Shown here in pieces: positions 26,366-36,327 of a stretch of 64,000 nt of DNA (within the stretch, counting starts at the first letter, position 1; each line of letters opens with the position of its first letter). Source of the DNA: Gammaproteobacteria bacterium (GTDB taxonomy: Bacteria; Pseudomonadota; Gammaproteobacteria; Steroidobacterales; Steroidobacteraceae); assembly GCA_016874235.1 (NCBI GenBank), contig VGUJ01000003.1:124001-188000 (forward strand), read 5' to 3'. A model generated the notes under the pieces. It did no database searches. It worked only from the letters and a program-made list of their open reading frames with translations, and had not been told where the DNA came from. The translations under genes were made by a program, and so were the position numbers.

Positions 26366-27940
26366 ATGACAGACCGTCGTGATTTTCTCTCTGCCACCCT
26401 CCTCTCGGCGGCGCTCGCGGGCTCCGGAATCGGACTACCGGCTTGGAGCGCCACCCAGCAGTCGGCGCGCCGCCCACAGTTCAAGAGTGATCCATTCGGA
26501 CTCGGCGTCGCCTCGGGATACCCCGTGAACGATGGGATAGTGCTTTGGACGAGACTGGCCACACAGCCAACCAATCCCGAAGCACATCAAGGCGAGTACG
26601 ACCTCGCCGTGCATTATGAAATTTCGGAAGACGCCCACTTCTCGAAGGTCATTCAGTCGGGGGTCACACGAGCGGAAGCGCGCTATGCGCATTCGGTCCA
26701 TCTCGAGGTTCGGGGACTCAAGCCCGGTCGCGACTATTTTTATCGCTTCAGAGCCGGCGATTATGTGAGCTCAATCGGTCGAACGTGGACCTCACCTCTC
26801 GGCGAGAGACAGGCGCCGCTGCAGATCGCCGTCGCCAGTTGCCAGCATTATGAACAAGGTTACTTCCACGCCTACTCCCACATGATAGAGCGCGGCACCG
26901 ATCTCATCATTCACGTGGGCGATTACATCTACGAGGGAAACACCAGCTCACCTGTACGTCGACACGATATCGGCGAGTGCAAGACGCTCAATGATTATCG
27001 ACTCCGTTACGCTTGGTATCGAAGTGATCCAGTCCTACGCGCCGCGCACGCCCACTGCCCCTGGCTCGTCACTCACGACGATCACGAGGTCGATAACGAT
27101 TACGCGGGCTTGATCGCCGAACACCCAGATGGCCAGGCGGAATTCGCCGCGCGACGCGCAGCGGCCTACCAAGCATATTGGGAGCACATGCCGCTGCCAC
27201 GCTCAGCGCTGCCGCGCGGCAATGACATGCAGCTCTACATGACGCGCACGCTCGGCGACCTCTTGGCCATCCACATGCTCGACGAGCGGCAATACCGCTC
27301 ACCACAAGTGTGCCCAACTCCGCCCCGTCTCGGCGGTGGCTCACGTGTGTACGTCGATGCATGTCCCAGCTGGAATGACGAGTCGCGTAGCATTCTCGGT
27401 GCGACTCAAGAGGGTTGGATCGATGCACAACTTCGCGCCTCCAACGCACGCTGGAATTTCATCGCACAAGGGGTCGTGATGACGCTGATCGATGAAGACC
27501 CGGGTCCGCGGCAACAACACTGGAGCGACAGTTGGGCCGGCTACCCAGCTGCGCGTCGTCGCATGCTCGAATCGATCGCCTCAAGTGGCTGCAAAAATCC
27601 GGTGATGCTGGGCGGCGATATCCATGCCTTCATCGTGGCGGATCAACGCCTCGTTCCGCATGACAACGACTCTCCGCTCATCGCGAGCGAAATCGTCACC
27701 ACCTCGATCACCTCCGGGCCACCGCCCCAGAAAGTCATCGATGCGTACAATCGACCCGAGGCTTCGGACGTCTTCTTGGCCGATGGTGCGTATCGCGGCT
27801 ACGCAAGGCTCACGCTGACGCCCGCCAGACTCGAAGCGGAACTCATTGGTTACGCCTCCGTGCGGGAACCGGAGGCGGTCGCTCAGTCGCTCGCGCGTTT
27901 CGTGATTGAGGACAGTCGACCGGGTCTGCAACGGGCCTGA
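26366..27940 (+). CDS. PhoD-like alkaline phosphatase / phosphodiesterase
   Basis: A 524-residue exported metallophosphoesterase. The N-terminus has a Tat-like RRDFLSATL motif and a hydrophobic stretch ending near PAWSA. A fibronectin-like N-domain precedes the catalytic domain with HVGDYIYEG, THDDHEVDNDY and GGDIHAF, the PhoD metal-binding motifs. Family members release phosphate from phosphomono- and diesters outside the cytoplasm. A TACACT -10-like box ends only 8 nt before the ATG. No PhoB box was found. Confidence 0.88.
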   Translation: MTDRRDFLSATLLSAALAGSGIGLPAWSATQQSARRPQFKSDPFGLGVASGYPVNDGIVLWTRLATQPTNPEAHQGEYDLAVHYEISEDAHFSKVIQSGVTRAEARYAHSVHLEVRGLKPGRDYFYRFRAGDYVSSIGRTWTSPLGERQAPLQIAVASCQHYEQGYFHAYSHMIERGTDLIIHVGDYIYEGNTSSPVRRHDIGECKTLNDYRLRYAWYRSDPVLRAAHAHCPWLVTHDDHEVDNDYAGLIAEHPDGQAEFAARRAAAYQAYWEHMPLPRSALPRGNDMQLYMTRTLGDLLAIHMLDERQYRSPQVCPTPPRLGGGSRVYVDACPSWNDESRSILGATQEGWIDAQLRASNARWNFIAQGVVMTLIDEDPGPRQQHWSDSWAGYPAARRRMLESIASSGCKNPVMLGGDIHAFIVADQRLVPHDNDSPLIASEIVTTSITSGPPPQKVIDAYNRPEASDVFLADGAYRGYARLTLTPARLEAELIGYASVREPEAVAQSLARFVIEDSRPGLQRA

Positions 27941-27952
27941 TCGGCTCGGCCA

Positions 27953-27964
27953 CGCGTTAACGCG
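27953..27964. repeat. 12-bp perfect palindrome between convergent genes
   Basis: CGCGTTAACGCG lies in the 25-bp gap between the convergent phoD-like and hydrolase genes, flanked by CCTGA (27936-27940) and TCAGG (27966-27970), so a larger hairpin can form. There is no U-tract. It may help termination in both directions. Confidence 0.4.
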
Positions 27965-27965
27965 G

Positions 27966-28793
27966 TCAGGCACGCAAATAACGAACGATCTCCCGCACCC
28001 AGTTTTCAGGTTGCTCGTCGATGATGTCGTGCGATCCACCTTGCAACTCGGCATAGGCAAAGAAATCAGGGCGCAGACCGTGCGCACGCTGGGTCGCCGA
28101 ATGCAAATCTTCACCGGTATTGGTGAACATCAGCGTCGGTACTTCGATGCGCTTCAGTACGGCCTCGAGATCGGCGGAGATCACGAGCGGAAAAGCCCGC
28201 CAGTTGCTGCCGTCACGGTGCAAGGCCTCGACCGTGTAGCGATGCATCAAACGGATATCGCTCCAGCCTGGCGTTGATCGAAGACGGTTCTCCCAAGCGA
28301 TCAGTAGATGAGATCCGTCGGGTTTCGGGTCTTTCGGTCCGAAGTAAAAGGTCGCGAAGTGATCGCGCTCGGCTTTACCGAGCAACGGGAAGCCGTTGAG
28401 TACAAGCTTACGTACAGCCTGCGGATTCGCCGCTGCAAACACGGCACCGAGTACAGCGCCGGTGTGGTGACCGACGAGGTTCGCGCTTGTCCAACCCATT
28501 GCCCGCAGACCTGCAGAAATGATGCTCGCGAAATCTTCGAGGGTCGCCCCGTCTGCAGCGACGTCCGACATCCCGAACCCGGGCATATCGAGCGCCAGGG
28601 CATCGAAGCCGACCGCCGCGAGCGCGGGCATCACCGCCTCGAATTGCGTCGAGGACAAGGGTGATTGATGGAGCAATATGAGCGGCTCGCCCACCTCGCC
28701 CCCTGAGCCGCGACCCATGCATCGACGATAGTGGATCTGCCCCGTGGGCCCGTCGAGATAGCCGCGGCGGATCGATGAACGCGAAGTGGTCAT
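27966..28793 (-). CDS. Alpha/beta hydrolase with His at the nucleophile position
   Basis: A 275-residue alpha/beta-fold protein. The oxyanion segment is ILLHQSPLSS, and ALDMPGFGMSD is a normal post-strand-4 element. The nucleophile elbow reads VGHHTGA, so the usual Ser/Asp/Cys is replaced by His. The acid region LMFTNTGEDLHSA and the terminal GGSHDIIDE supply the expected Asp/His loops. ATG 28793 is chosen; the longer frame runs into the divergent transporter. Related G-x-HTG proteins exist, but their activity is not clear. Possible roles are a non-classical lyase or a degenerate hydrolase. Confidence 0.72.
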   Translation of the reverse strand: MTTSRSSIRRGYLDGPTGQIHYRRCMGRGSGGEVGEPLILLHQSPLSSTQFEAVMPALAAVGFDALALDMPGFGMSDVAADGATLEDFASIISAGLRAMGWTSANLVGHHTGAVLGAVFAAANPQAVRKLVLNGFPLLGKAERDHFATFYFGPKDPKPDGSHLLIAWENRLRSTPGWSDIRLMHRYTVEALHRDGSNWRAFPLVISADLEAVLKRIEVPTLMFTNTGEDLHSATQRAHGLRPDFFAYAELQGGSHDIIDEQPENWVREIVRYLRA

Positions 28794-28854
28794 GCGCTCG
28801 AGTGTATCCGGGACCCCCTGATTTGCGCCTACAATCGCCCCTCGTCGCCTCTGC

Positions 28855-30453
28855 ATGAACATGAGTACCCCCCACAACACACCGATGACCCGAGTGGTGG
28901 TCGCCTCCTCGACGGGCACCGTCTTCGAGTTCTACGATTTTTTCTTATACGGCAGCCTCGTCACATTTTTCGGTGCGCTGTTTTTCCCACCCGGTAACGA
29001 AACGGCAGCCCTACTCGCAAGTCTCGCCGCCTTTGGCGCAGGCTTCGCCATCCGACCACTGGGCGCGCTCCTCTTTGGTCGTCTCGGTGACCGTGTCGGT
29101 CGCAAACGAACCTTCCTGATCACCATCGTGTTCATGGGGCTCTCCACCGCGCTGGTCGGACTCATCCCGACCTTCGAAGTCATCGGCTGGTGGGCGCCTG
29201 CACTGCTCGTGACGCTCCGGCTCGTTCAGGGGCTCGCACTCGGCGGTGAGTATGGCGGCGCAGCGATCTATGTCGCCGAGCACAGCGAGCCGTCTCGCCG
29301 TGGTTATTTCACGAGCTGGATCCAGACCACCGCGACGCTCGGGCTCGTACTGTCTTTGCTCGTGATCCTCGGCTGCCGATATGCCCTCGGCGAAGAGGCG
29401 TTCCGCGAGTGGGGATGGCGTATTCCGTTTTTATTGTCGGTGATCTTGCTCGGTCTATCGGTTTACATCCGTCTGCAAATCTCAGAGTCACCGCTCTTCG
29501 AACAACTGAGGCGTGAGGGCGGGCTCGCCCGCGCACCCATCCGCGAAACCTTACTCGGCGCCGAGCATCGCAAACCCATGGCGGCCGCGCTCGTGGTGGC
29601 TGCCGGCATGGCACTCAGCTGGTATACGGCGCAATTTTATTCTTTGGTATTTCTACAGACAGCATTGCTCATCGACAACGCTACGGCGTCGGTCTTGATT
29701 GTCCTCGCTCTGCTCATCGGCATGAGCACCTTCGTCCTCGCCGGCACCCTCGCCGATCGCATCGGACGGCGACCGGTGATACTCGCGGGCATGTTGGTCT
29801 CGGCACTCTCGATCATGCCCGCGTACACGGGACTGCTCACCGTCGGCAACCCGATGCTCGCGACCCTCCAAACGACCGCACCCGTCAGTGTCTATGCAAC
29901 GCCAACGCGTTTCGATCCGTTCGCAAGCGCCGCAGAGCTCGATGACGCGACCCGTGGGCGCGACTATCTCGCCAAGCGCGGAATCTCCTATTCCAACGCT
30001 CCACCCCTCGAGGGCTCGGAGTTGGTCATCACGGTGAATGACACTCGCATCGTCGGATTCGATCGGGAGCTTCTGCAACAGACGCTCGCGGAAGCGGGTT
30101 ATCCCGACAAGTCCGCTGTCACGCGACTCGAATCCCTCTCCGACCTCGACTCCACCCACGTCAAACTGATCGCGCTGATCTTGATCATGATCGTCGGCGC
30201 GGGCCTCACCTGCGGCCCTGGCGCGACGTTTCTCGCCGAGGTTTTCCCCACGCGCATCCGCTACACCGCGCTCTCGGTGCCGTATCACATCACGAGCGCC
30301 TGGTTCGGTGGCTTCATGCCGCTCACCGCCGCATGGCTCGTCGCACGCTCGGGTGATGTGCTCGTAGGGCTTTGGTATCCAGTGGTCGTGATGAGCACAG
30401 CCCTCGTGCTCGCGCTCTGGGTCGTCCCTGAGACGCGAGGTCGTTCGCTGTGA
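28855..30453 (+). CDS. MHS-family MFS transporter with a large extracytoplasmic insertion
   Basis: A 532-residue proton symporter of the metabolite:H+ symporter group (ShiA/KgtP/ProP-like). The N-terminus has TGTVFEFYDFFLYGS and the loop 2-3 signature GRLGDRVGRKRT; the second half repeats ADRIGRRPV. Between the second-half helices, about residues 330-435 form a hydrophilic stretch (PTRFDPFASAAEL ... TRLESLSDLDS), much longer than in ShiA. The end is VVPETRGRSL. Substrate is probably an organic acid or zwitterion. It is coupled to the reductase by a GTGA overlap. Confidence 0.86.
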   Translation: MNMSTPHNTPMTRVVVASSTGTVFEFYDFFLYGSLVTFFGALFFPPGNETAALLASLAAFGAGFAIRPLGALLFGRLGDRVGRKRTFLITIVFMGLSTALVGLIPTFEVIGWWAPALLVTLRLVQGLALGGEYGGAAIYVAEHSEPSRRGYFTSWIQTTATLGLVLSLLVILGCRYALGEEAFREWGWRIPFLLSVILLGLSVYIRLQISESPLFEQLRREGGLARAPIRETLLGAEHRKPMAAALVVAAGMALSWYTAQFYSLVFLQTALLIDNATASVLIVLALLIGMSTFVLAGTLADRIGRRPVILAGMLVSALSIMPAYTGLLTVGNPMLATLQTTAPVSVYATPTRFDPFASAAELDDATRGRDYLAKRGISYSNAPPLEGSELVITVNDTRIVGFDRELLQQTLAEAGYPDKSAVTRLESLSDLDSTHVKLIALILIMIVGAGLTCGPGATFLAEVFPTRIRYTALSVPYHITSAWFGGFMPLTAAWLVARSGDVLVGLWYPVVVMSTALVLALWVVPETRGRSL

Positions 30454-31475
30454 CACTGAATACCCAGTGGGTACTCGCCGCGAGACCCGTCGGTGCGGTC
30501 AAAGAAAGCGACTTCCGGCTGATCGAGTCACCATTACGCCCTCTCGTCGAGGGTGAATTCCGTATCGAGGTGCTCTATCTCGGCGTGGCGGCGGTGATGC
30601 GCGGCTACATGCTGAACAGCGAAAAATTTGAGCGGCCGCTCGAGATAGGCGATGTCATGCATGGCCGCGGCGTCGGACGGATCGTCGAATCTCGGCATAA
30701 GGATTGGCGAGTCGGTGAGATTGTCCACGGCAAGATGGGCTGGCAGCGCTACGCCATCGCCGACGGATCGCCCTATTTCCTCATGTTCAAGGTGCGCCAA
30801 CGCGTCGTGCCCGTCTCGACGGCACTCGGCGTGCTCGGCCTGACGGGTTTCACGTCCTATCTCGGGCTCGTCGATATCGGCGCCGTGAAAGCCGGGGATC
30901 AAGTGCTGGTGTCCGGCGCTGCGGGCGGTGTCGGCTCCAATGTGGGGCAGATCGCGCGCAACCTTGGCGCCGAAGCTGTCGGGATCGCGGGATCACCGGA
31001 GAAATGCGCGCTGCTGATCAACACGCTCGGGTATCGCGCAGCCATCAACTACAAATCGGACCACGTCGAGCAGCGTATCGGCGAACTCTTTCCGAGCGGA
31101 CTCGATGTGTTGTTCGATAACGTCGGCGGCACGACACTCGATGCCGGGCTCGCGCATCTCCGCCGCCACGCGCGGGTCGTACTCTGCGGTGCGATCTCGC
31201 AATACATCGATGGCGTTGAACAACCCTACGCGCTCAAGAATGCCTTCGCCATCTTCAAAAAAATGGCGCGCATGGAAGCCTTTTTCATTTATGAAATGAG
31301 TGAACGATTCGAGCAGGCCGAAGCGCAACTGGCCGATTGGATCGCGGCAGGCACGCTGCACTATCAGGAAGACATCCTCGAAGGTTTAGAACAAATGCCG
31401 ACCGCTCTGATTCGACTCTTCGAGGGACGCAACGTTGGCAAACAGCTTGTACGCGTGACACCCGACGCCCGATGA
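30450..31475 (+). CDS. NADP-dependent MDR oxidoreductase (CurA / prostaglandin-reductase-like)
   Basis: A 341-residue zinc-free medium-chain reductase. The Rossmann motif lies in SGAAGGVGSNVGQIARN, preceded by LGLTGFTSYLGL, both typical of CurA and leukotriene B4 dehydrogenase. Family members reduce alpha,beta-unsaturated ketones with NADPH. The GTG start at 30450 overlaps the transporter stop as GTGA, so import and reduction of one substrate is a reasonable guess. Confidence 0.85.
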   Translation: MTLNTQWVLAARPVGAVKESDFRLIESPLRPLVEGEFRIEVLYLGVAAVMRGYMLNSEKFERPLEIGDVMHGRGVGRIVESRHKDWRVGEIVHGKMGWQRYAIADGSPYFLMFKVRQRVVPVSTALGVLGLTGFTSYLGLVDIGAVKAGDQVLVSGAAGGVGSNVGQIARNLGAEAVGIAGSPEKCALLINTLGYRAAINYKSDHVEQRIGELFPSGLDVLFDNVGGTTLDAGLAHLRRHARVVLCGAISQYIDGVEQPYALKNAFAIFKKMARMEAFFIYEMSERFEQAEAQLADWIAAGTLHYQEDILEGLEQMPTALIRLFEGRNVGKQLVRVTPDAR

Positions 31476-31513
31476 ACCGCTCATCGATCCACGAAAAAGA
31501 ATCATGCAAAAAG

Positions 31514-31545
31514 AAAAAGGCCCGATGATTAACCGGGCCTTTTTT
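31514..31545. terminator. Bidirectional rho-independent terminator
   Basis: AAAAAGGCCCG (31514-31524) pairs with CGGGCCTTTTT (31534-31544) around a 9-nt loop, with T-runs on both strands. It separates the convergent reductase and RNA-binding-protein genes. Confidence 0.88.
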
Positions 31546-31578
31546 GTTCGACCGCGCCGCGGTGAACGTCAGCGCGCT

Positions 31579-31938
<360 letters not shown>

Positions 31939-32223
31939 CTCTGGAAACACTCTCTAACTTAACGGAACACTAACGCCTTGAATGCAGCGCCGCCTTGCGA
32001 CAACGACAGCCTTCTCGGCCTCCTGATCGATGTCGATTCAGCAATGCAGACCGGCGTTAGGACGCCCAGAGATGCAGACAGAAAGGAAACGATCGCCCAG
32101 GAGTCTAACACCGAAAAGCGACTGCAACACTACAATCTCACGCGCTATAGTGTTGATCTTCCTCCAAAATGACTGTTGCGGCTTTCCAACGAATCGCTTC
32201 CATCTCGCCCAAGGCCCCCTCAG
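31939..32223. other. 285-bp intergenic leader of the RNA-binding protein / YeiH genes
   Basis: No gene is seen. CTAACGCC (31970-31977) and GGCGTTAG (32053-32060) are perfect 8-bp complements 75 nt apart and could close a long stem in the 5' leader of the minus-strand RRM gene, where cold-regulated leaders are common. A regulatory role is inference. Confidence 0.35.
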
Positions 32224-33264
32224 ATGACCCCCGTTACCCCCTCGCCCCAGGCCTCGGGCCTCGCCCGCCAGCTCCCGGGGCTCTTGCTGGCCGTGGGCGT
32301 GGCCGCCGCCGCCTTCGGGGTCCGCGCCCTCGAGCTGCCGGGGCTCTCGAAGATCAGTCCACTGATGCTGGCCATCGTGATCGGCATGGTGGTCCGAAAT
32401 ACCGTCGGGCGACCCGAGAGTGCCCGCTCGGGAATCGCCATGTGCCTACGGAGACCCCTTCGAACCGGGATCGTCTTGCTCGGCTTGCAGGTCACGCTGG
32501 CGGAAATCCTTGGGATCGGCGTGGTAGGGCTCGCCATCCTCGCTTTCGCGTTGCTCGGCACGTTCTTCCTGACCCAATGGCTGGGCGTACGACTCGGGGT
32601 TCGCCCCGGTCTCGCCACGTTGATCGCCACCGGCACCGGCATCTGTGGCGCCTCGGCCATCGTCGCAGCGAACACGGTCGTCCGCGATGATGAGGAAGCC
32701 GTCGCCTATGCCCTCGCGACCGTCACGCTTTTCGGCACGATCGCGATGTTCGCGTATCCCGTGATCGGCGGATTACTGGATCTCGATGCGCGCAGCTATG
32801 GTTTATGGACCGGCGCTTCGGTCCACGAAGTTGCTCAAGTCGTTGCCGCGGGATTCGCCCGAGGCGAGGTGGCCGGAGAATTCGCCACGGTCGCCAAACT
32901 TGCGCGCGTCTTGATGCTCGCGCCACTCATCATCGGAATGGGACTGTGGGCACGACGTCAGCTCGCCCGCCGCACCGATGCGAACTCCACGGAAATCCAA
33001 GGCCACGCGCCCATGCCCTGGTTCGTCTTCGGCTTCCTCGGCATGGTGGTGCTGTCGGGCAGCGGCTGGCTGCCGGTCGAGGCCAAGCCGATCGCGGCGC
33101 CGATTGCGCAAGCCCTGCTGGCCCTTGCGCTCGCGGCGGTCGGACTCGAGACCGACGTACGCAAACTCATCGCTCAGGGCTGGCAGCCTCTCGCGCTCGG
33201 CGCGCTAGCCACCGTATTCATTGCATCGAGCACGCTCGCGCTCGCCCTGCTCTGGCAGGGCTGA
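32224..33264 (+). CDS. YeiH-family (UPF0324) putative exporter
   Basis: A 346-residue inner-membrane protein with about ten hydrophobic segments. The diagnostic features are LMLAIVIGMVVRN, LGLQVTLAEI and TGTGICGASAIVAAN, followed by FGTIAMFAYPV. The family is often called putative sulfate or sulfonate exporter, without firm proof. ATG 32224 fits; an in-frame start 48 bp upstream adds a non-conserved stretch. It is convergent with the RND pump gene, 6 bp apart. Confidence 0.86.
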   Translation: MTPVTPSPQASGLARQLPGLLLAVGVAAAAFGVRALELPGLSKISPLMLAIVIGMVVRNTVGRPESARSGIAMCLRRPLRTGIVLLGLQVTLAEILGIGVVGLAILAFALLGTFFLTQWLGVRLGVRPGLATLIATGTGICGASAIVAANTVVRDDEEAVAYALATVTLFGTIAMFAYPVIGGLLDLDARSYGLWTGASVHEVAQVVAAGFARGEVAGEFATVAKLARVLMLAPLIIGMGLWARRQLARRTDANSTEIQGHAPMPWFVFGFLGMVVLSGSGWLPVEAKPIAAPIAQALLALALAAVGLETDVRKLIAQGWQPLALGALATVFIASSTLALALLWQG

Positions 33265-33270
33265 CACGAG

Positions 33271-36200
33271 TCACGCCGTCCGGGTCTCGCCGGAGGTCAG
33301 CAGCTTGGCGAAACGCGGGGCCAGCCAACGCTCAAAATCATCGACCACGGAGAACATCGACGGCACGATCACGAGCGTCAGCGCCGTCGACGTGATGAGT
33401 CCGCCGATCACGGCAATACCCATGGGCGCACGAAACCCTCCGGCGGCCAAACTGAGCGCAATCGGTAGCATGCCGGCCACCATCGCGACGGTGGTCATGA
33501 CGATCGGTCGCGCTCGCTTGTGACCCGCTTCAATCAAGGCTTCGAGTTTCGGCGTACCGGCCCGCATCTCCTCGATGGCGAAATCAACGAGCAAAATCGA
33601 GTTCTTGCCGACGATACCCATCAGCATGAGAAAGCCGATGACGACCGGCATCGAGAACGGCTTGCCGGTGAGCATGAGCGCGATGATCGCACCCCCGACC
33701 GAAAGGGGTAACGCCGACAAAATGGTGATCGGCTGAAAGACGCGCGCAAAGAGCAGCACCAGCACCGCAAAAACCAGCAATACGCCAGCGACGATGGCGA
33801 GCGTGAAGTTAGAGGCAAGCTCTTTCAAGAACTCGGCTTGGCCGACTTCGACGAGTCGCACGCCCTCAGGTAAATTTTTGATCTCGGTTAGCGCATAGAC
33901 CTTGGCGAGTGCCGGACCGATCTCGACACCCTTGGCGAGATCCGACTCCACCACGACACGCCGAGTCTGGTTATAGCGACGAATGACCGACGGGCCCTCA
34001 CCGAAGCTAATGTCGGCGACCGCTTTGAGCGGGACCGTCGAACCTGCGGCCGTGCGCACCGGCAGATTCTCGAGCGTCGACAGATCTCGTCGGGATTCTT
34101 CGAGCAGACTCACGCGGATCGGAATCTGGCGATCACTCAAGGAAAACTTCGCCGCATTCTGGGGAAGGTCACCGAGCGTCGCGATACGAATGGTCTGACT
34201 GATTGCCGCAACGGACACGCCAAGCTCGGAGGCGAGATCGAGCCGCGGGCGAACCAACACCTCGGGTCGCTGCATATCGCCATTGACCCGCGGGTCACGC
34301 AACTCTGGCAGCTGACGCATCGCCGCCACAGCACGCTGAGCTGCCGCTTCGATCTTGGCTGGATCCTCACCGGTCAGGAACAAGGTGATCGGACGTCCGC
34401 CCGGCCCGCCATCGTCACCACTGAAGACAACGCGTGCATCGGGAATATCGGCAAAAAGCGGCATGACGCGATCCTGCCACTCTTTTTGGCTGACCGATCG
34501 CTCCTTGCGAGGAACCAAGGTCACGTAGAGCGATGCCGTTCGAACGTCTCCGTCACCGATCGACTCAATGATATCTGTCACCTCGGGCTGCTTTGCGATC
34601 AGCGAGGTGACCTGCGCAGAAATCTTTGCGGTCTGCTCGAGCTGCACACCAGGCGGTAACTCAATATTAATTTGTGAGGATGAAAAATCCTGAGGAGGGA
34701 TCAAGGCCTTCGGTATCGCAACCAAAAGACCGATCGAGAACAGGAAGAACGCAAGCCCACCCAGCAATGTCATGCGCCGATGTTGCAAGGTCCATCGAAG
34801 CGCATCGAGATAGGCCGTCATCATCGGACCATCCGCTGATCGGATGTCATCATGCGACTTGAGTGTGTGGGCCGCGATCAGAGGGGTGATGAGCCGCGCG
34901 ACCAAAAGAGAGAAAAACACCGCCGCGGCGACGGTCAATCCAAACTGTTTGAAGTATTGGCCCGTGAAGCCGCCCATGAAACTCACCGGCACGAACACCG
35001 CAATGATGGTTGCCGAGGTTGCCACCACCGCAAGACCGATTTCGTCGGCAGCATCGAGAGCGGCCTGATAGCCGCTCTTGCCCATCCTCATATGACGGAC
35101 GATGTTCTCGATCTCGACAATGGCGTCGTCCACGAGCACCCCGGCTACAAGCGACAGCGCCAAGAGACTGATGCTGTTGAGGGTGAAATCCTGCCAATAC
35201 ATGAACGCAAAGGTCGGGATTGCCGAAAGCGGAATGGCGAGCGCCGAGATCACGGTGGCTCTCCAATCTCGCAAGAACACGAAGACCACAAGTACGGCGA
35301 GAATCGATCCTTCGATCATCGCCATGAGAGCCGAGCGATACGTCTCCCGGGTGTGTTCGACCGTGGTGAAAACCCGCTTGATTCCGATATCCGGATTTTC
35401 TTTGAGGACGGTTGCGATCTCGGCTTCGACGAGATCGAGCGCCGCGACATCGGAAGCACCGCGCGCCTTGAAGACCCCAAAATTGGTCGCCTGACGGCCG
35501 TTTAATCGCGAGATCGAACGCTGCTCACCCACGGCGTCACGCACGTCGGCAACATCCTGCAAGCGTACGCTTGCACCGCTGGCGAGTCGAATCTGGGTCG
35601 CGCCGAGTTCCAAAGCCGTCTCCGCAGAACCCAGCACTCGGATCGACTGCTCACCGCCGCCTACTTGCGCTCGCCCACCTGGTGCATTGAGGTTGAGCAC
35701 TCGAAGTTGCTGATTGACCTCCGCAGCCGTAATGCCGAGTGCCTGCATGCGAGCCGGGTCGAGCTCGACGCGTATCTCGCGCGATACGCCGCCGCCCCGC
35801 GCCACCTGTGCGACGCCCGGCACCGCGAGCAGACGCTTGCTGATCGTGTTATCCACGAACCAGCTGAGCTGTTCGGGCGAGCGCCCCGTCGTGGCGACGG
35901 CATACCAGGCAATCGCCCCGCCCTCGACATCGATACGGTTGACCTGAGGCTCATCCACACCGTCAGGCAGATCCGATCGGATCTTGCTCACGGCATCGCG
36001 GATATCATTGAGCGCACGATCGATCGGCGTCCCGATCTGGAACTCGATCGTGGTGTTCGAGAATCCTTCGGCCGCGCGCGAACTGATGCTTCGCACATCG
36101 GCGACGCTGCGCACCGCGCCCTCGACCTTCTGTGTGATCTGGGTTTCGATCTCGGGCGGTGCTGCGCCCGGTTGCGACACCTGCACCGAGACCAACGGAA

Positions 36201-36327
36201 AACTGACGTCTGGATTCAGGTTGATCGGAAGCCGCTGAAAGCTCACAAGACCGACGAAGGTCAGCACCATGAAGAGCACGATGGGGAACGTCGGATGACG
36301 AATCGCCCATGCGGACATATTCTTCAT
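33271..36327 (-). CDS. RND efflux pump, inner-membrane transporter (HAE1/AcrB-like)
   Basis: A 1018-residue proton-driven transporter. It starts with a cytoplasmic stretch and a first helix (IVLFMVLTFVGLV), then a porter domain with LPINLNPDVSFPLVSV. Helix 4 carries the proton-relay pair in VDDAIVEIENI, and the second half has the matching IVGKNSILLVDFAIEE. It exports drugs, dyes or lipophilic compounds with its adaptor. The start overlaps the adaptor stop as ATGA. No outer-membrane channel gene is in the operon, so it probably shares a TolC elsewhere. Confidence 0.93.
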   Translation of the reverse strand: MKNMSAWAIRHPTFPIVLFMVLTFVGLVSFQRLPINLNPDVSFPLVSVQVSQPGAAPPEIETQITQKVEGAVRSVADVRSISSRAAEGFSNTTIEFQIGTPIDRALNDIRDAVSKIRSDLPDGVDEPQVNRIDVEGGAIAWYAVATTGRSPEQLSWFVDNTISKRLLAVPGVAQVARGGGVSREIRVELDPARMQALGITAAEVNQQLRVLNLNAPGGRAQVGGGEQSIRVLGSAETALELGATQIRLASGASVRLQDVADVRDAVGEQRSISRLNGRQATNFGVFKARGASDVAALDLVEAEIATVLKENPDIGIKRVFTTVEHTRETYRSALMAMIEGSILAVLVVFVFLRDWRATVISALAIPLSAIPTFAFMYWQDFTLNSISLLALSLVAGVLVDDAIVEIENIVRHMRMGKSGYQAALDAADEIGLAVVATSATIIAVFVPVSFMGGFTGQYFKQFGLTVAAAVFFSLLVARLITPLIAAHTLKSHDDIRSADGPMMTAYLDALRWTLQHRRMTLLGGLAFFLFSIGLLVAIPKALIPPQDFSSSQINIELPPGVQLEQTAKISAQVTSLIAKQPEVTDIIESIGDGDVRTASLYVTLVPRKERSVSQKEWQDRVMPLFADIPDARVVFSGDDGGPGGRPITLFLTGEDPAKIEAAAQRAVAAMRQLPELRDPRVNGDMQRPEVLVRPRLDLASELGVSVAAISQTIRIATLGDLPQNAAKFSLSDRQIPIRVSLLEESRRDLSTLENLPVRTAAGSTVPLKAVADISFGEGPSVIRRYNQTRRVVVESDLAKGVEIGPALAKVYALTEIKNLPEGVRLVEVGQAEFLKELASNFTLAIVAGVLLVFAVLVLLFARVFQPITILSALPLSVGGAIIALMLTGKPFSMPVVIGFLMLMGIVGKNSILLVDFAIEEMRAGTPKLEALIEAGHKRARPIVMTTVAMVAGMLPIALSLAAGGFRAPMGIAVIGGLITSTALTLVIVPSMFSVVDDFERWLAPRFAKLLTSGETRTA

